Origin: Stratiolaelaps scimitus
Lineage: Eukaryota; Arthropoda; Arachnida; Mesostigmata; Laelapidae
Assembly: GCA_019614645.1 (NCBI GenBank)
Contig: JABWDB010000066.1
Location: forward strand, 1,257,733-1,321,732
Direction of reading: 5' to 3'
Length of the DNA: 64,000 bases
Both the position numbers and the translations under genes were made by a program. The notes under the pieces are model-generated. The model searched no databases. It had not been told where the DNA came from and was given only the letters and a program-made list of their open reading frames with translations. This document shows, in pieces, positions 53,041-63,648 of the stretch (the stretch's first letter is position 1; each line of letters opens with the position of its first letter).

Positions 53041-53335
53041 ATTGGGCTCCATTGGGTTCCATCCAGAACTGAATCTCTGCACGTGTCTGGTTCGTGTTCC
53101 CCTCTAGCTCTTCGGGAGTCCTTGCTTGCACCGTGACGGTGAGATCGTCCGCGTAGGCAATCAGGTCTACCCGGGGAAGGAGGTGCCTGATCCCCAGGGG
53201 CGTCGTACCCGATGTTCCAGAGCCGGAGGCCAAGGGTCGAGCCTTGTGGAACCCCAGCTGGCATGTAGAAGTCGAAACCCTTGCAGCTCAGATCTCTGTC
53301 CCTGAGATATCCCGAGATCAACCTGACCAGCTACA
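53041..53335 (-). pseudogene. LINE D RT fragment fused to family C
   Basis: Minus strand: MISGYLRDRDLSCKGFDFYMPAGVPQGSTLG and, in a second frame, VDLIAYADDLTVTVQARTPEELEGN. It is an RT palm of an R1-type LINE distinct from C. At about 53040 it continues directly into the endonuclease of C. Confidence 0.7.
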
Positions 53336-53344
53336 GCGGGGCGC

Positions 53345-53450
53345 GCGTTGCTAATTCGGTGCTCAACTCTAAGTTCATATCGACATTGCTATAATGCTAC
53401 AATAAAATTCAATTCTATCCACAGCTGACACAGTTCATATCACGTGAGGT
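53345..53450. other. Orphan receptor 3'-flank piece
   Basis: Matches 48471-48580 in the same orientation, without an adjoining receptor gene. Confidence 0.6.
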
Positions 53451-53689
53451 ATTTTTTTATTTAGTCCCACTTAACTATGATTGGTCTTAAATCAAAGACC
53501 ACTCACTCATAATATCAAATTCAATCAATAAGGATTCATCGCCACACATGTACTACTATGCGGACTTCAGTCCTCATGTTGTAGCACCAAGTTGCACTGC
53601 ATAATAAACTTAACTAGAAGTTCGGTGTACTCTGATTGGAGTCTTGGTTATTGTTTACATCTTGTATCCATTCCTCTCTTTCTCTTTCT

Positions 53690-56510
53690 TCTCATTCTCT
53701 CACTTTACATATCTCTAACACATGGATGACATCATCATAAACTTTACACATCTCACATAAGGCATCCGTCCGTGCTTTTATGTGCAATAGCTTACTGTTA
53801 GTTAGAGCCTTTCCACATCTTAGTCTGTGAATCATAACCACAGTTCTTCGAGGGGCACTGAGGTGGATCAGCCCGTTTGGGCACATTCCCACACCCATGC
53901 CGGCACTTCTTGGCCGAGACAACTGTGTTTGATGTGCAAGTCACAGTCCTAGTGCGTGTGGTTTCCTGCAGTCCTTCTTTGGCCAGGATGCCCGCACGCT
54001 CATTTCCACATGCACTGGGATCCACTGAAGTAATACAGACCGTTTGATGAACCCCAGATATGACACAATTGCATGGATCATATGTGAACGACGACTAGCG
54101 GGGTTAACTGGCCAAATCGTGTTTAGAGCAGCTTGTGAATCACACAGATTCACGAAGGGTCTGTCAGTCGGTTGGGATATTTCACTTAGAAGCACTTAAT
54201 GGATGGTAACTATTTCCGCCGCAGCTGAGCGCCTGCAGTTGCTAATGCCCATCTTTGAGCAAAAACCATCATTTTACCGGTAAAAAGAGACCTTTTTTAA
54301 AATGTAAGAGTTAAATCTTGCATGGACACCAGGCCTCACACTAAGGTATTTGCCTGGTAAAGGTAAAGGTTTTGTTGGTTTATTAAAGGAGCTGCAATTG
54401 GTAGCGTGGGAATCTTACTGACTAAACCCAGAACCGATTTTGACTTGGGGCACTGACCGGGACTATCAAAGTATAAAAAGTAAAAAGAGACCTACGGCTG
54501 TCATACCACATCGGGCCATACACGTGTCTAACCTCCTGAGCTCAGTGCTTGTCAAGTTTCTTATACATTCCAAACCATGGTCAATCTTCGTGCATTAGAG
54601 GGCCTTCATTATGCACGTGGCAACTCTAGGTGACACCCTCCATGTGACTCCGCACATGTTTCCCAATAGGTTGTTCACCCTAGCCCTATGCGCCTCAGAC
54701 GCTTCAACGACAGCGTTCCATTTCCGGTCATCTTGAAGCAGGATACCGAGAAACTTCGTGCGGTTGACCTGCTGTAATGATATGCTTTGAACAGCAATAA
54801 TGAGTTGTTGCGCTTTCTTCCTGTTGAACATCATACATTTAGTCTTGCTCAGTTCAATCTTGAGACCGACACCACTCAGTTTTGTAACTATGGATGATAA
54901 ACAGGTTTGCATCTGTAACGTTGCAATAGGGTTGACCATCCTTCCTGCTACACGAATTCATACTGCCCCGTCATCAGAATAATGTGAAAGTCTAAAGCCG
55001 CGTGGGATTGTCTGGCCCACACTTGCTATGGACATCACAAACAGAACTGGCGATAACACCCCTTCCTGAGGAACGCCCCTGTTCCATGCCACCCTCAAAT
55101 GGCTTTAGACTTTCACATTATTCTGATGACATTATTCTTATGAGTCCATCATATTTCAGGTGTAATTTATGGTGGCACAGGTACGACATCAATAGCTTAT
55201 GAAACTTTCCGCACTCAAAGATCTCACAATCGTTCAGTGCCTTTTTTACAGCTGAATGCCCCAGTGAGTTGTACGCTCCTTCGATGTCAAAGAACAGGGC
55301 AAGTACATGCACTATTCTCGATTTTGCCGACCGAAGTTGCCGGTAGGCTGACATATCACCTGTCAGCATGTGCTTGGCTTATAGTTGTTACTTATTTGAG
55401 ATACCATCAGGTCCGGATGCACTCTACGCATCTGCCGCTTTCGGCGCTAAATCTACTCCCACTGGGTGAAAGGCACCGAGAGTCGTGGGTCCTCCTTAGC
55501 TCCTACTGGTGACTCCATGTGGCGCTTGTCCGCTTGTCGTAGGATGATCGCGTACTCCAGAACTTCCATTTTCTTGAGAACCAGGTCAGCATAATCTGCG
55601 AGAAGTTCAAATTTCTTCCAGCAAGTGCGTAGTTTCTAAATAACGTTTATCGTCGGCAAGGTGAAAATCCTGAGCAGGTGATCCGGGTGGGACCCTTACC
55701 TTAAGGGTAGCTAGGCGTTTCGCATTATTGACAGGTGTACGATATCCAGCCGCTCTCTCAGCCCGCCCTCAATAATTTCCCGATACTTATCCCGGTCAAC
55801 CAAACTTTTGTTTTTCCAACCTGGGCTGTCGTACGATGTTTAGCTGAGCGTGCATATAGCACGGTCGGAGAATGTGACTGTATGTTCGATATCAAGCTGG
55901 TACTCATCCGCAATTTCGTCACTTACCGCAACGACATCCAAGTGTCGCCTTATATACGTGGGGGCCCCGTAATTAATGATTGTGAGTTGAAGTCTGTCTA
56001 TCTCTTCCATCTGCATCACACCTCTCTTGTCAAAGCGATCACTACCCCATGCAGGATGTGTGGCAATACTTCTGATAGCTTTTTAACGTCTACATTTTTG
56101 TTCGGTGACATGTATATCGATACAAGGTGGATTTATTATAACATTTTCCAATTCGAACAGTTACTCCCGTTACACAGACATTTTCGACTGCTGCTATTGT
56201 GATGGACGATTATATGACCTCCGCGCTAACAAGGATGGAGGCCAGCGATGAGCTTCCGGACTCCGCTGTATGTCTCTCCAAATAAGTAATGTATCCTGGG
56301 ATGTGGAAACCAGCCTTGAAGTTATCTTCATTAATGCAGAAGGCTATCAGCTTGGGGTGCTCACAGATGTCTACGATGACCGGGAAGTTTTATTCATAGC
56401 CCCACCGACAATTCCAGTGTATGATCAGGTTTGTCATTTAGACCTGATTGAGACAGAAACTGCTTCAGGCTATCAAGCACCGCAGCATTCTCAAGTGGGT
56501 CAATGAGTGT
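53690..56510 (-). mobile_element. Decayed I/Jockey-like LINE with RNase H
   Basis: Minus strand, domains in order. Endonuclease: IIHWNCRWG at about 56430, FHIPGYITYLERH, IHLVSIYMSPNKNV at about 56120. RT: LALFFDIEGAYNSLGHSAV (55369-55118), RGVPQEGVLSPVLF near 55060, HYSDDGAV at about 54985 (motif C as YSDD), KTKCMMFNRKK and RTKFLGILLQDD (54939-54595). RNase H: VNLCDSQAALNTIW and LLQWIPVHVEMS (54195-53941). C-terminal CEMCKVYDDVIHVLEIC (53922-53692). Many stops and frameshifts, one nested insertion (54294-54479) and an inverted repeat in the RT. Confidence 0.75.
54294..54479 (-). mobile_element. Repeat Y insertion with 14-bp TSD, itself carrying a nested stub
   Basis: Flanked by GTAAAAAGAGACCT at 54280-54293 and 54480-54493. 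T-run at the left is the A-rich tail of a minus-strand insertion. A ~40-bp stub (about 54357-54399, 'aaaggtaaagg' plus 'ttattaaaggagctgcaatt') interrupts it at 'tggta' and is the end of the family seen at 43160-43225. Confidence 0.85.
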
Positions 56511-56702
56511 CGCCACCTCGGGATTCTCCACAAGTCAGGGCATTATGAAGTATTTGAGTCCTTCCCGCAGAGTTTTAAGGGGGCCCGAGTTCTCAACTAA
56601 TAGCTTCAGCTGTGATACGGCTTACTGGTGCTCCTTGTTCGGTTTTTCCTTCTCCGGTGAGGTATAATTTCATGCTCACGGTTGTCGCATGGCTATTTTG
56701 GC

Positions 56703-58570
56703 TCAATAATCTAAATCCGGGCTCCGAATGGCTCCATGGGTCAACCTTCTCCAAATACTTTGATGATGGTTAGTACCAATGGTTCCTGCGCAATTTTGCT
56801 CAACTTCCCTAACTTTACCATTGCGCACATGTCGCCGTAGACAAACAATTGGACCACGAATGATCTCAACGCATCTATAAATTGTCAGTAGAGCCACTCG
56901 CAGGCCGTACTTCAGAAGATTTCTGAACGGTATGCCATGGGCTAGTCGTTCCATCACGAATACTATTAAACTTGACGTGAATCCTACGATCAGGCTCAGC
57001 TGTGCGTTTTCGTAAGCGATATTGGACGTTGTCAAGAAAGAGCTCTCGTTTCCTTTGATGAAGTTGAGATGATTCTGGTATAGATTTATCACTTTTTTCT
57101 TGTTCATATCGTCTAGGTTTGCCTGAAGGTCAAGGGTTAGAGCTAGTCTCCATATGTAGGTTTGTAGCTTGCTGCCCTCGAAGAGACCAGTACTAAGAGG
57201 TCTATACAGGTACATTCGGCCCCGGATAGGACAGAGCGAAACACGCGAGGTCAACAGGTGGGCAGTTGCTTCCCTGCTCGTGGACAACCACATTTCAGTT
57301 ACTCGAATTACTTTCTCAGTGTTAGCCGTTGTCTTAATTGAGTATCGTGTCAGTTCAGTGTACTCTTGATTCATGCGCTGGAAGAACACCTCGCCCTTGT
57401 ATCTATCGAAGACACAGACAGCTTTGTATTCGAGGAGTGCCAACATTGTACTGTACCTTTGGGCTATCGGGAAGAATGTTTCCGCAAACTGTCCTCCCGA
57501 TGAATTATAGGGTGTTAACTCATCACAGCCATCCACTGAGTGAATCTTGTCAACAGGGGCGAACGATATATTTCCAATCATGTCACCAGCAAGCACCCAC
57601 ATCGCCACCTGGATTAATAGAGACCAAAGGCCTAGCGACATTCGAGGACGGACAATCGAAGCCTATGGATACGTATTGGTTGGTGCGATACCATCATGAC
57701 GAACGTGTTGAAGATCGCGTTCTGCAGACCTGCCTCGCAATGCGAAATGATTGCAATCGAGAATCCAACAAGGAGAATAAATGTCATATAGCCGGGATGG
57801 CTAAGTAGTTCAGATTTCATATTTAGCTTCTGAGGCCGCTGGGGTCGGTATACAGAAAAGACGACTGGAGAAGCCGCATCAATAATGGGTTCTTCGGCGA
57901 ACTGTTCCAGCGAACGTTTCAATTGTAGAAACGCCGTCAGGTACGAAATTGCTGTTTGGTTACTAATGTTGAACCAAATATTAAATACTTCAGTACTACC
58001 GAAGTCAATCATCGCGATATCATTAATCCAGACAGGTGTGACTTTTGTTGTCCACGTTGACGGGAGGTTAATGCCCCTGCTTGTGAGTTGCCAGAGATGT
58101 TGAATGATACCAAGGGATCTGGCTGGGAATAAACCCGGCCCGGTGAGGTTACTTCGTTCTATGTATGGCTGAATTGAGCGACCGTTTAAAGTGTACAGTT
58201 CATGTACATTCCGTAGAATTGCGTATGCGGTGCCGTACGCGCAGAAGCGGAACGCGTGCATGAAAAAACTGCTACGAAATTCAACAGCCGATTGTCCGCT
58301 TATGATGAGTATTCGCTGGTGAGGACACGCAGCAAAGGCTCGATGTGGTGAGATCATGACGAGTTGATCCGGGAAACGATAGTAGAATTCATCGCTATAA
58401 GGGAACTCATGAAATACTACCAACAGTGGTACTTCACGACTCAATTTATAGATCGCACTGAAATACACTTCCCAATCTGTCTGTATTAGTTCAGCCATAA
58501 CACCATTAAAGTACGGAGTTTCCGATAAAGTCAAACTGAACACAAACCACACTGTAGGAGTCAATTGCAT
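56703..58570 (-). pseudogene. IR-7: beta-subfamily receptor, single +2 frameshift
   Basis: ATG 58570. Open frame to 57632 covers signal peptide, S1 (FCAYGTAYAILRN), TM1 (YMTFILLVGFSIAIISH) and pore loop NAIFNTFVMMVSHQPI. At about 57640 two extra bases (gacaTTcgagg versus gacataagg in IR-4) shift the frame at the start of TM2. 57641-56703 then carries TM2 (MSLGLWSLLIQVAMWVLAGDM), S2 with SVDGCDELTPYNSS, AVCVFDRYKGEVFF, VSLCPIRGR, TM3 with VMERLAHGI (no stop here) and the tail ending HGAIRSPDLDY. Otherwise complete, about 620 residues; a very recent pseudogene or a base-calling error. Confidence 0.87.
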
Positions 58571-59221
58571 GTTTTAATGTAAATATGCCTCAATTATTGA
58601 CAAACGGCGCAAGGTAGCGACTCGGGACTCGAGTTTTGTAGGTGGGGTCCGGCAACTTCCGATGTTCAAATTTTGTTTCAGAAGTTGTTCACAAAAAATA
58701 GCCACCTAGTTGTTTTCGTTTATAGCTGTCTGCCTTTTACCTTGTTAAATTACAGCATGAGGGTAAGCAGATAGATTCCGAGTCGACGCTTGGCCAAGAT
58801 ATCTGAAGCAACTGTGATTCCGATCCTCAACAGTAACGAAGTAATGTCGTTGGCTTTCGGCATTTGTGCCGTTCAGAACCGTCACTTTTGACGCACGTTG
58901 CTCTATTACTAGCAGACGAAATAATTTTCAAAAGTCTCTTCGGCTTCACCAATCGTTACATTGATCGCTATGTGAGATTGGTCATCAACGCTATTTCCCG
59001 ACGTCTTCTTAACGACCTCAAGTCGTTGGCTGTGCCTCTGTTTGTAAGGAAAACACCTCATCTATCTAGTGCCTGGGTCATCTCCTTGGACCAAAATGAA
59101 TAGCTTATGTTGCCATAGGAACAAAATAAAACACCGCCTCACTAAAGGTGAATAGTGAACGAACAAGGCTATTAGATGATTACAAACGATATTTAATTCA
59201 ATTAAAATATATATGTATAAT
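58571..59221 (-). promoter_or_regulatory. IR-7 5' flank
   Basis: Matches 41036-41600. The palindromic element (ACTCGGGACTCGAGT) is at 58620-58634, 50 bp upstream of the ATG. Ends where LINE E' is inserted. Confidence 0.6.
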
Positions 59222-60010
59222 TACTGATTTATTCAAACATACAATAATTAGGAATTATTTCTAAGGATTATGGGGGGGGGTGAGGTCGACAATGTCCCGA
59301 GGAAGGCGATGGCATTGCCTCTCTGCACAGTGAGGGACAGGCGCTGCAGAAGGAAGGAGCCTGCGCGCTTGTCCCCGGTAGCGCGGATCAACCTATGGTA
59401 GACCCCTTCGAGGAAGTTCGTACTGAGAGGCCCGTGCCCGCCCAAGGTCTCAAAGGCAAGGGGGGAAAAAAGGTGGGTCGCTTGCAGTGCGGCGTACTTA
59501 CTTAGCTTGGCCCGCGCCGCACGCGCTACCGCGTAGCCGGGGATGGTTGCACAGTGGTTGACATAAGAAGGTGCTAGAGTGTCAACCACAGTGCCGTCCC
59601 AAACAAGGTACTGGCCTCGATGGAAGGGGATAAGGGTGAGGCCGTCTGGGCGTCGCCCGTCAGAGGTGTCGAGGCCCTGTGGCTCCCTTGTGAAGGGATA
59701 CCGGCGGAGTGGAGGGCCCTCACGAGCGTGTCATTAAGCATCGTGTGCCGCGGATGGTGACCGGCGCTGCGTTCGCACGAGAGTCCGTGGTGGCCATTCG
59801 TTGCGACGGGGTCCCCGCAGCGCTCGCAGCTGTGGGCCGCAACTACAGGGGCCCCGAGGCGGAGGCCCACACAGAAGTGGAGAGAGCGATCGTCGAGAGC
59901 AGTGCCAAGGGACGAGGAAGGCAGCACGTGGAGCCACGCCCCCGCACCAGGCCTGTCGACAGCCCGCAGGCGAGCTTGGTCAGCAACGTGTGGCGCTGAG
60001 GCCAGGAGGG
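59222..60010 (-). mobile_element. LINE E', 5'-truncated RLE-type copy
   Basis: C-terminal 0.8 kb of the E family, 3' end TGTATGTTTGAATAAA at 59230-59245 on the minus strand. Pieces: LPSSSLGTALDDRSLHFCVGLRLGAPVVAAHSCERCGDPVATNGHHGLSC (59927-59760 region, given here in overlap with E), NDTLVRALHSAGIP, VDTLAPSYVNHCATIPGYAVA and QRLSLTVQRGNAIAFLGT (59589-59248). One frameshift near 59690 separates the zinc motif and RPD part from the rest. It retains about 80 bp that are deleted in E. Confidence 0.78.
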
Positions 60011-60234
60011 AACTTGTGTATTTCTGCCTATCGTCTACCGTCAGGTAAACAATTAGGGTGCTTCTTCTTCTTATTATTATTATTGTCAGTCACGTACAAT
60101 GTACGCTACACCCTACACGCGAACATATCTTCTGAGAACGAGTTTGGGACAATGACACCACAAAGGATTTTACCTGAAATCAGTAGATATCTAAGGAAGT
60201 GTGTAACTGTTGAGGCTAATGTTCCATAGCCGGA
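60011..60234. other. Short intergenic segment
   Basis: Contains a cttctt(att)n stretch at 60060-60086 and a degenerate piece of the dispersed 3' unit ('gttccatagccggattttttagtttcctacgac' region, 60220-60255). Confidence 0.4.
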
Positions 60235-60560
60235 TTTTTTAGTTTCCTACGACTACTTTTGAGTTTACCGGTTGGAGTCCTGTCAGGGGACACTCCGTCG
60301 CCTCCTCGAGTAACCTGCATCCACTCTTGTTGCCAGGCGTCGAGAGTGGCCCTCCGGGCCATGGTGGGTTCAAGTCCCCAGCCGAATCTTAGGCTACTAG
60401 ATCCCACGGAAATATTCTGGCGTGGGCCAGGAGAACGTCAGTCAATAGCGTCCGGTAACCTTGGCTCACCCTGATTACCATCGTCCTTTGGGCTGACCTC
60501 AGCATCCGCCTGTTCTTTGCCGTACGGAGCGGTAAGTCTGCCCAAACTGGTGAACGCTAC
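60235..60560 (-). pseudogene. LINE family C, ORF2 C-terminal fragment
   Basis: Minus-strand piece with FGWGLEPTMARRATLDAWQQEW and upstream WDLVA-type sequence, homologous to 4140-4442 and 14500-14620. Frameshifted. Confidence 0.6.
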
Positions 60561-60604
60561 CTGACTTGAAATAAACTAGGCCTCCCAAAGAGCATAGTTT
60601 GTTG

Positions 60605-61060
60605 AGCTAGGGTCTACTCCTTCTCCGTCGTAGCGGCTTCACGGAATCGCGAAGTATCTCTGCTAGTAAACGTGCCATCATATCGAGGTCCATGTTTTCT
60701 GGAACAGGGACAACCTCGTGGGAGCGTACGAGCAGTTTCTCCGCATCTAGTTGGCGTGGGAGCGGTCTGCGTTATTTCATTGGTCCGTCCGCTGATTGTA
60801 CCCTGATGTTCAAGGCGAGCGGTCCATGCGCCTTCAGATTCATACCTTCATTTAGCGAATTGTCCATATTGAGGTACGTGATCCTACGCTTCCCGATATC
60901 TGTGAACTGAAATTTAGCTTGCTGAAGAGGGATTTCTGCATCGAGTATATTGAAACAATTGTCATATTCAGGTCTCAGAATCGTACTAAAAGCCTCAAAG
61001 TCCGGATCAACGTCCACCGTGTCGTACTCAGACCGAGTGTCGTTTCAGTGCATGGCCAGA
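60605..61060 (-). other. Unrecognised coding-like ORF with one internal stop
   Basis: Minus strand. A continuous frame from about 61060 reads DVDPDFEAFSTILRPEY, LDAEIPLQQAKFQFTDIGKR, ITYLNMDNSLNEGMNLKAHG and LALNIRVQSADGPMK, then TAA (60774-60772), then continues in the same frame for about 54 codons with LDAEKLLVRSHEVVPVPENM and DLDMMARLLAEILRDSV to a stop near 60610. Composition is protein-like and unlike the LINE frames around it. I do not recognise the family; it could be a host exon or part of an unlisted retroelement. Confidence 0.35.
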
Positions 61061-61930
61061 TGCCGTCACTGTCGTGCCGTCTAACCACGGATTGCATGCT
61101 GGGTTGGGTACTCATGTGACTACCGGAATTTCTCCCCGCTAAAGTAATGACTACAGGATTAGAAAATAAGGGAATTCACCAGACAACTGGGCAGCTGCCG
61201 ACCAATCCTTCACAGTTCTTAATCACTATTTGATAAATACACATGCCCGACGTCGGGCGAGTGGCCTTCGTATGCATATCGTTTTGCTAGCTGTGCCACT
61301 CGCTCTCGATACTCTTTAACAGTCTCTTCTTGAATCGCTCGCTGGTACCTTTGGATTCCTATGACTCTTGTACCTTTCAGATAGGACTCTAATGAGTGAT
61401 CCCAGCCATGGACATGATTCTTCGCCAGTTGAACCTGTTACGTCACTGTGGACTCAGGTTACCTCGAGACTGTTTAGAAAGAGCCGGTATCCGTCTCCAA
61501 TCACCTGAAGTGTCTAGTTTGCTACGAGGACTTAGCTTATACACATCGTTTAGTAGAGCATAAACACTCTATGCGTCGAGGAAGATCGTACAGTTTTTCG
61601 CTCGATCGCCTTCAATGCTCACGGGTCGGGGGATAGTATTTCTCTGCGACACAATTTTGACTGACTGACTTGTGGTTGCCCTTGTGCGTGTCGTCACATA
61701 TTACATGATCGAGTGAGTGTGTTGTGAGGTGGGCCATTCGCGCTCGTATTTGAATACGGTCTTCAGTCCCTTGACAGTCATCGTCTCCGCATATGGTGGC
61801 AATCGTCATACAGACGTCATACAGGCATATAGCTCTGCCAGTCGCCCGTCGGGTGACTGGCAGGGCTAGACTTCTCCACCGCACGGCTATAACTCATTCG
61901 TGAAGAATGCCCACCAAGCTCGGAACGCTC
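61061..61930. other. No recognised feature
   Basis: Mixed composition, many stops in all frames, no repeat partner noticed. The 90-codon minus ORF at 61612-61884 has no recognisable domain. Confidence 0.4.
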
Positions 61931-61934
61931 TGAG

Positions 61935-62560
61935 GTGCTCTATTCCTTCGATGAGATGATCCTGGAAGCCGTTACAACTCTTCTCAACTTAGTTCTCCCT
62001 CTAACGGCTGCCACCCAAGCCTCCCTATCCGTTCGCATGGGTAGACTGAGCGTCCGCAGCGCGCACCGGCTTGTGGATTACGTCCGACCTTGGGTACTCT
62101 CCTTGATGAGAATTCTTTTAGCTAACTGCCGGCCCCTGCAAGGCACTGACTGAAGTAATACTTTTTACAGTCCCGGCCAGTGCCCCAAGTCAAAAAATCG
62201 GTTCTGACTTTAGTCAGTTAGCGTCTGACACTACCAGGTAAATACCTTAGTGTGAGACCTGGTGTCCCTGCAGGATTTACCTTTAAGCTCTTAAAAAAAT
62301 CCTTTTAGCTTCTGCGTCCGGGATTGACCCTATTGTGAGAACGATTATTGACAATCCAGCCTCCTACCACAACAGTTACTGTGCTATTAAACCCAGAGCA
62401 AGCGAAAATAAGGAAATATAGTGATTTACACTCGATTTCCCTACAAGAACGTAGGCAGGTCCGACCCCCCACAGCCAACCTACTAGAAGAAGTCTGTCAC
62501 AGACTTGTAACCTCAAGGGGGCAAAAACTGAAGAATTGTAGTACAGCGTGAAGCGAAGTG
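61935..62560 (+). pseudogene. Divergent RLE-family LINE fragment interrupted by repeat Y
   Basis: Plus strand. 61935-62123 reads SFDEMILEAVTTLLNLVLPLTAATQASLSVRMGRL, like DYDDLVLDALTTILNLQLPPEAASQATLPVRFGGL of LINE E. 62348-62551 reads PEQAKIRKYSDLH and TANLLEEVCHRLV, like the end of the E nuclease domain. Much in between is missing, and a repeat Y insertion lies at 62124-62301. Confidence 0.65.
62124..62301 (+). mobile_element. Repeat Y insertion, plus orientation, 9-bp TSD
   Basis: CTTTTAGCT at 62115-62123 and 62302-62310. Contains the LINE M-type 3' UTR ('gtgccccaagtc', 'ctgacactaccagg') ending in an A-rich tail (taaaaaaa). Confidence 0.8.
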
Positions 62561-63149
62561 TATTTTTTGTCTAAGTTTGTTTAAGTGCTTCCTGTTGTCT
62601 TCTTTCAAATATATAACAGCCTGTCGAACCAAACTAAAAGGCGCAACACAGAGAGACTAATGAACGATGTAATCGCTGCCGAGTATACCAAGTTATTATA
62701 TTTACGATGATATAGAATATGAATTGTTGTCGGTGCGTCCTGCCTCTGCTAATGCTACTGAATAATCGTACTAACAAGTAGTAAATTGCGCCAGAGGTTT
62801 CGCAGCCTGCCTGTATTTTCTATAAAAATAACAAGCCAATAATTCCATAGCATGCAGGTTGGGGCGACACACATCTGGTTTAGCTCCCTCCAAAAGTCCG
62901 GTAGGGAGATTGTCAGAGCTGTTTATTAGCTAAATTCTGACTCAGGGCGAAACGCACCTTCAAACTTAAGATCCATCAAATCTCTTTTCAATAGAATACA
63001 GACGAAACTAATAATGATTTATTATTCTATTTAACGTTTACATATGGTCCCTCAGATTATCTTAAAGCTGAGTGTCTGCGGTACTTAACGGTTTTCTCAC
63101 TGGAAAATATTTAATCAATGTTATGAATCGACATATTGATAAATTGTGA
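62561..63149. repeat. Intergenic repeats
   Basis: 62580-62840 matches 28640-29010 in inverse orientation; 62900-62965 resembles part of 44270-44330. No gene. Confidence 0.45.
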
Positions 63150-63648
63150 GAGAACTGTAGTTTTTTTTAGCTGACTTGCAGCCGTTCCTATATGCGATAG
63201 GCCTCGGCACCACCTTTGGGTATTGCTTCAAGAACCTAGGAAAAAACTGTGGTTTATTAAGCACCAAGCACCAAGTCGCCCACCACAGGATTTGTACCCG
63301 CGATCTCTGGCTTTTGTAGCGTACGATGTACGACTAATTCGTTCATTTATTATTATTATTTACATAATAATGTTAATATTTCAAACGCGACCATCACTTA
63401 TGCATGTGTATTTTCTATATGTATGATAGAATATAGCATATGTAGGTGTTCTATTTTGACGTTGAATGAATTAGGTTACCGGCTGGCTAAGATGACATCA
63501 TTGATATGTTCGTTAAATCTCTTTTCATCTAATAGACCTAACCTAACTATCTCGTTTCGAAAGTATACCATGTACTTCATTGTGCGTCGAGCGTGCAGCA
63601 GGGATACTTCGATACAACAGCAGATCCCATCCTGGCTAATTCAGTGCT
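63150..63648. repeat. Receptor 3' flank block without receptor
   Basis: Same orientation as 47810-48480, cut at 63645 by a repeat Y / R1-type 3' end. Implies a lost or displaced receptor gene. Confidence 0.7.

Noticed and set aside
54961..55130. Functional hairpin or attachment site
   Set aside because: 101-bp spacer, location within a decayed RT and coding identity of the left arm favour a mutational inverted duplication.
57632..57641. Programmed frameshift in IR-7
   Set aside because: No slippery heptamer at the overlap; paralogues have the uninterrupted frame, so a 2-bp insertion is the simpler explanation.
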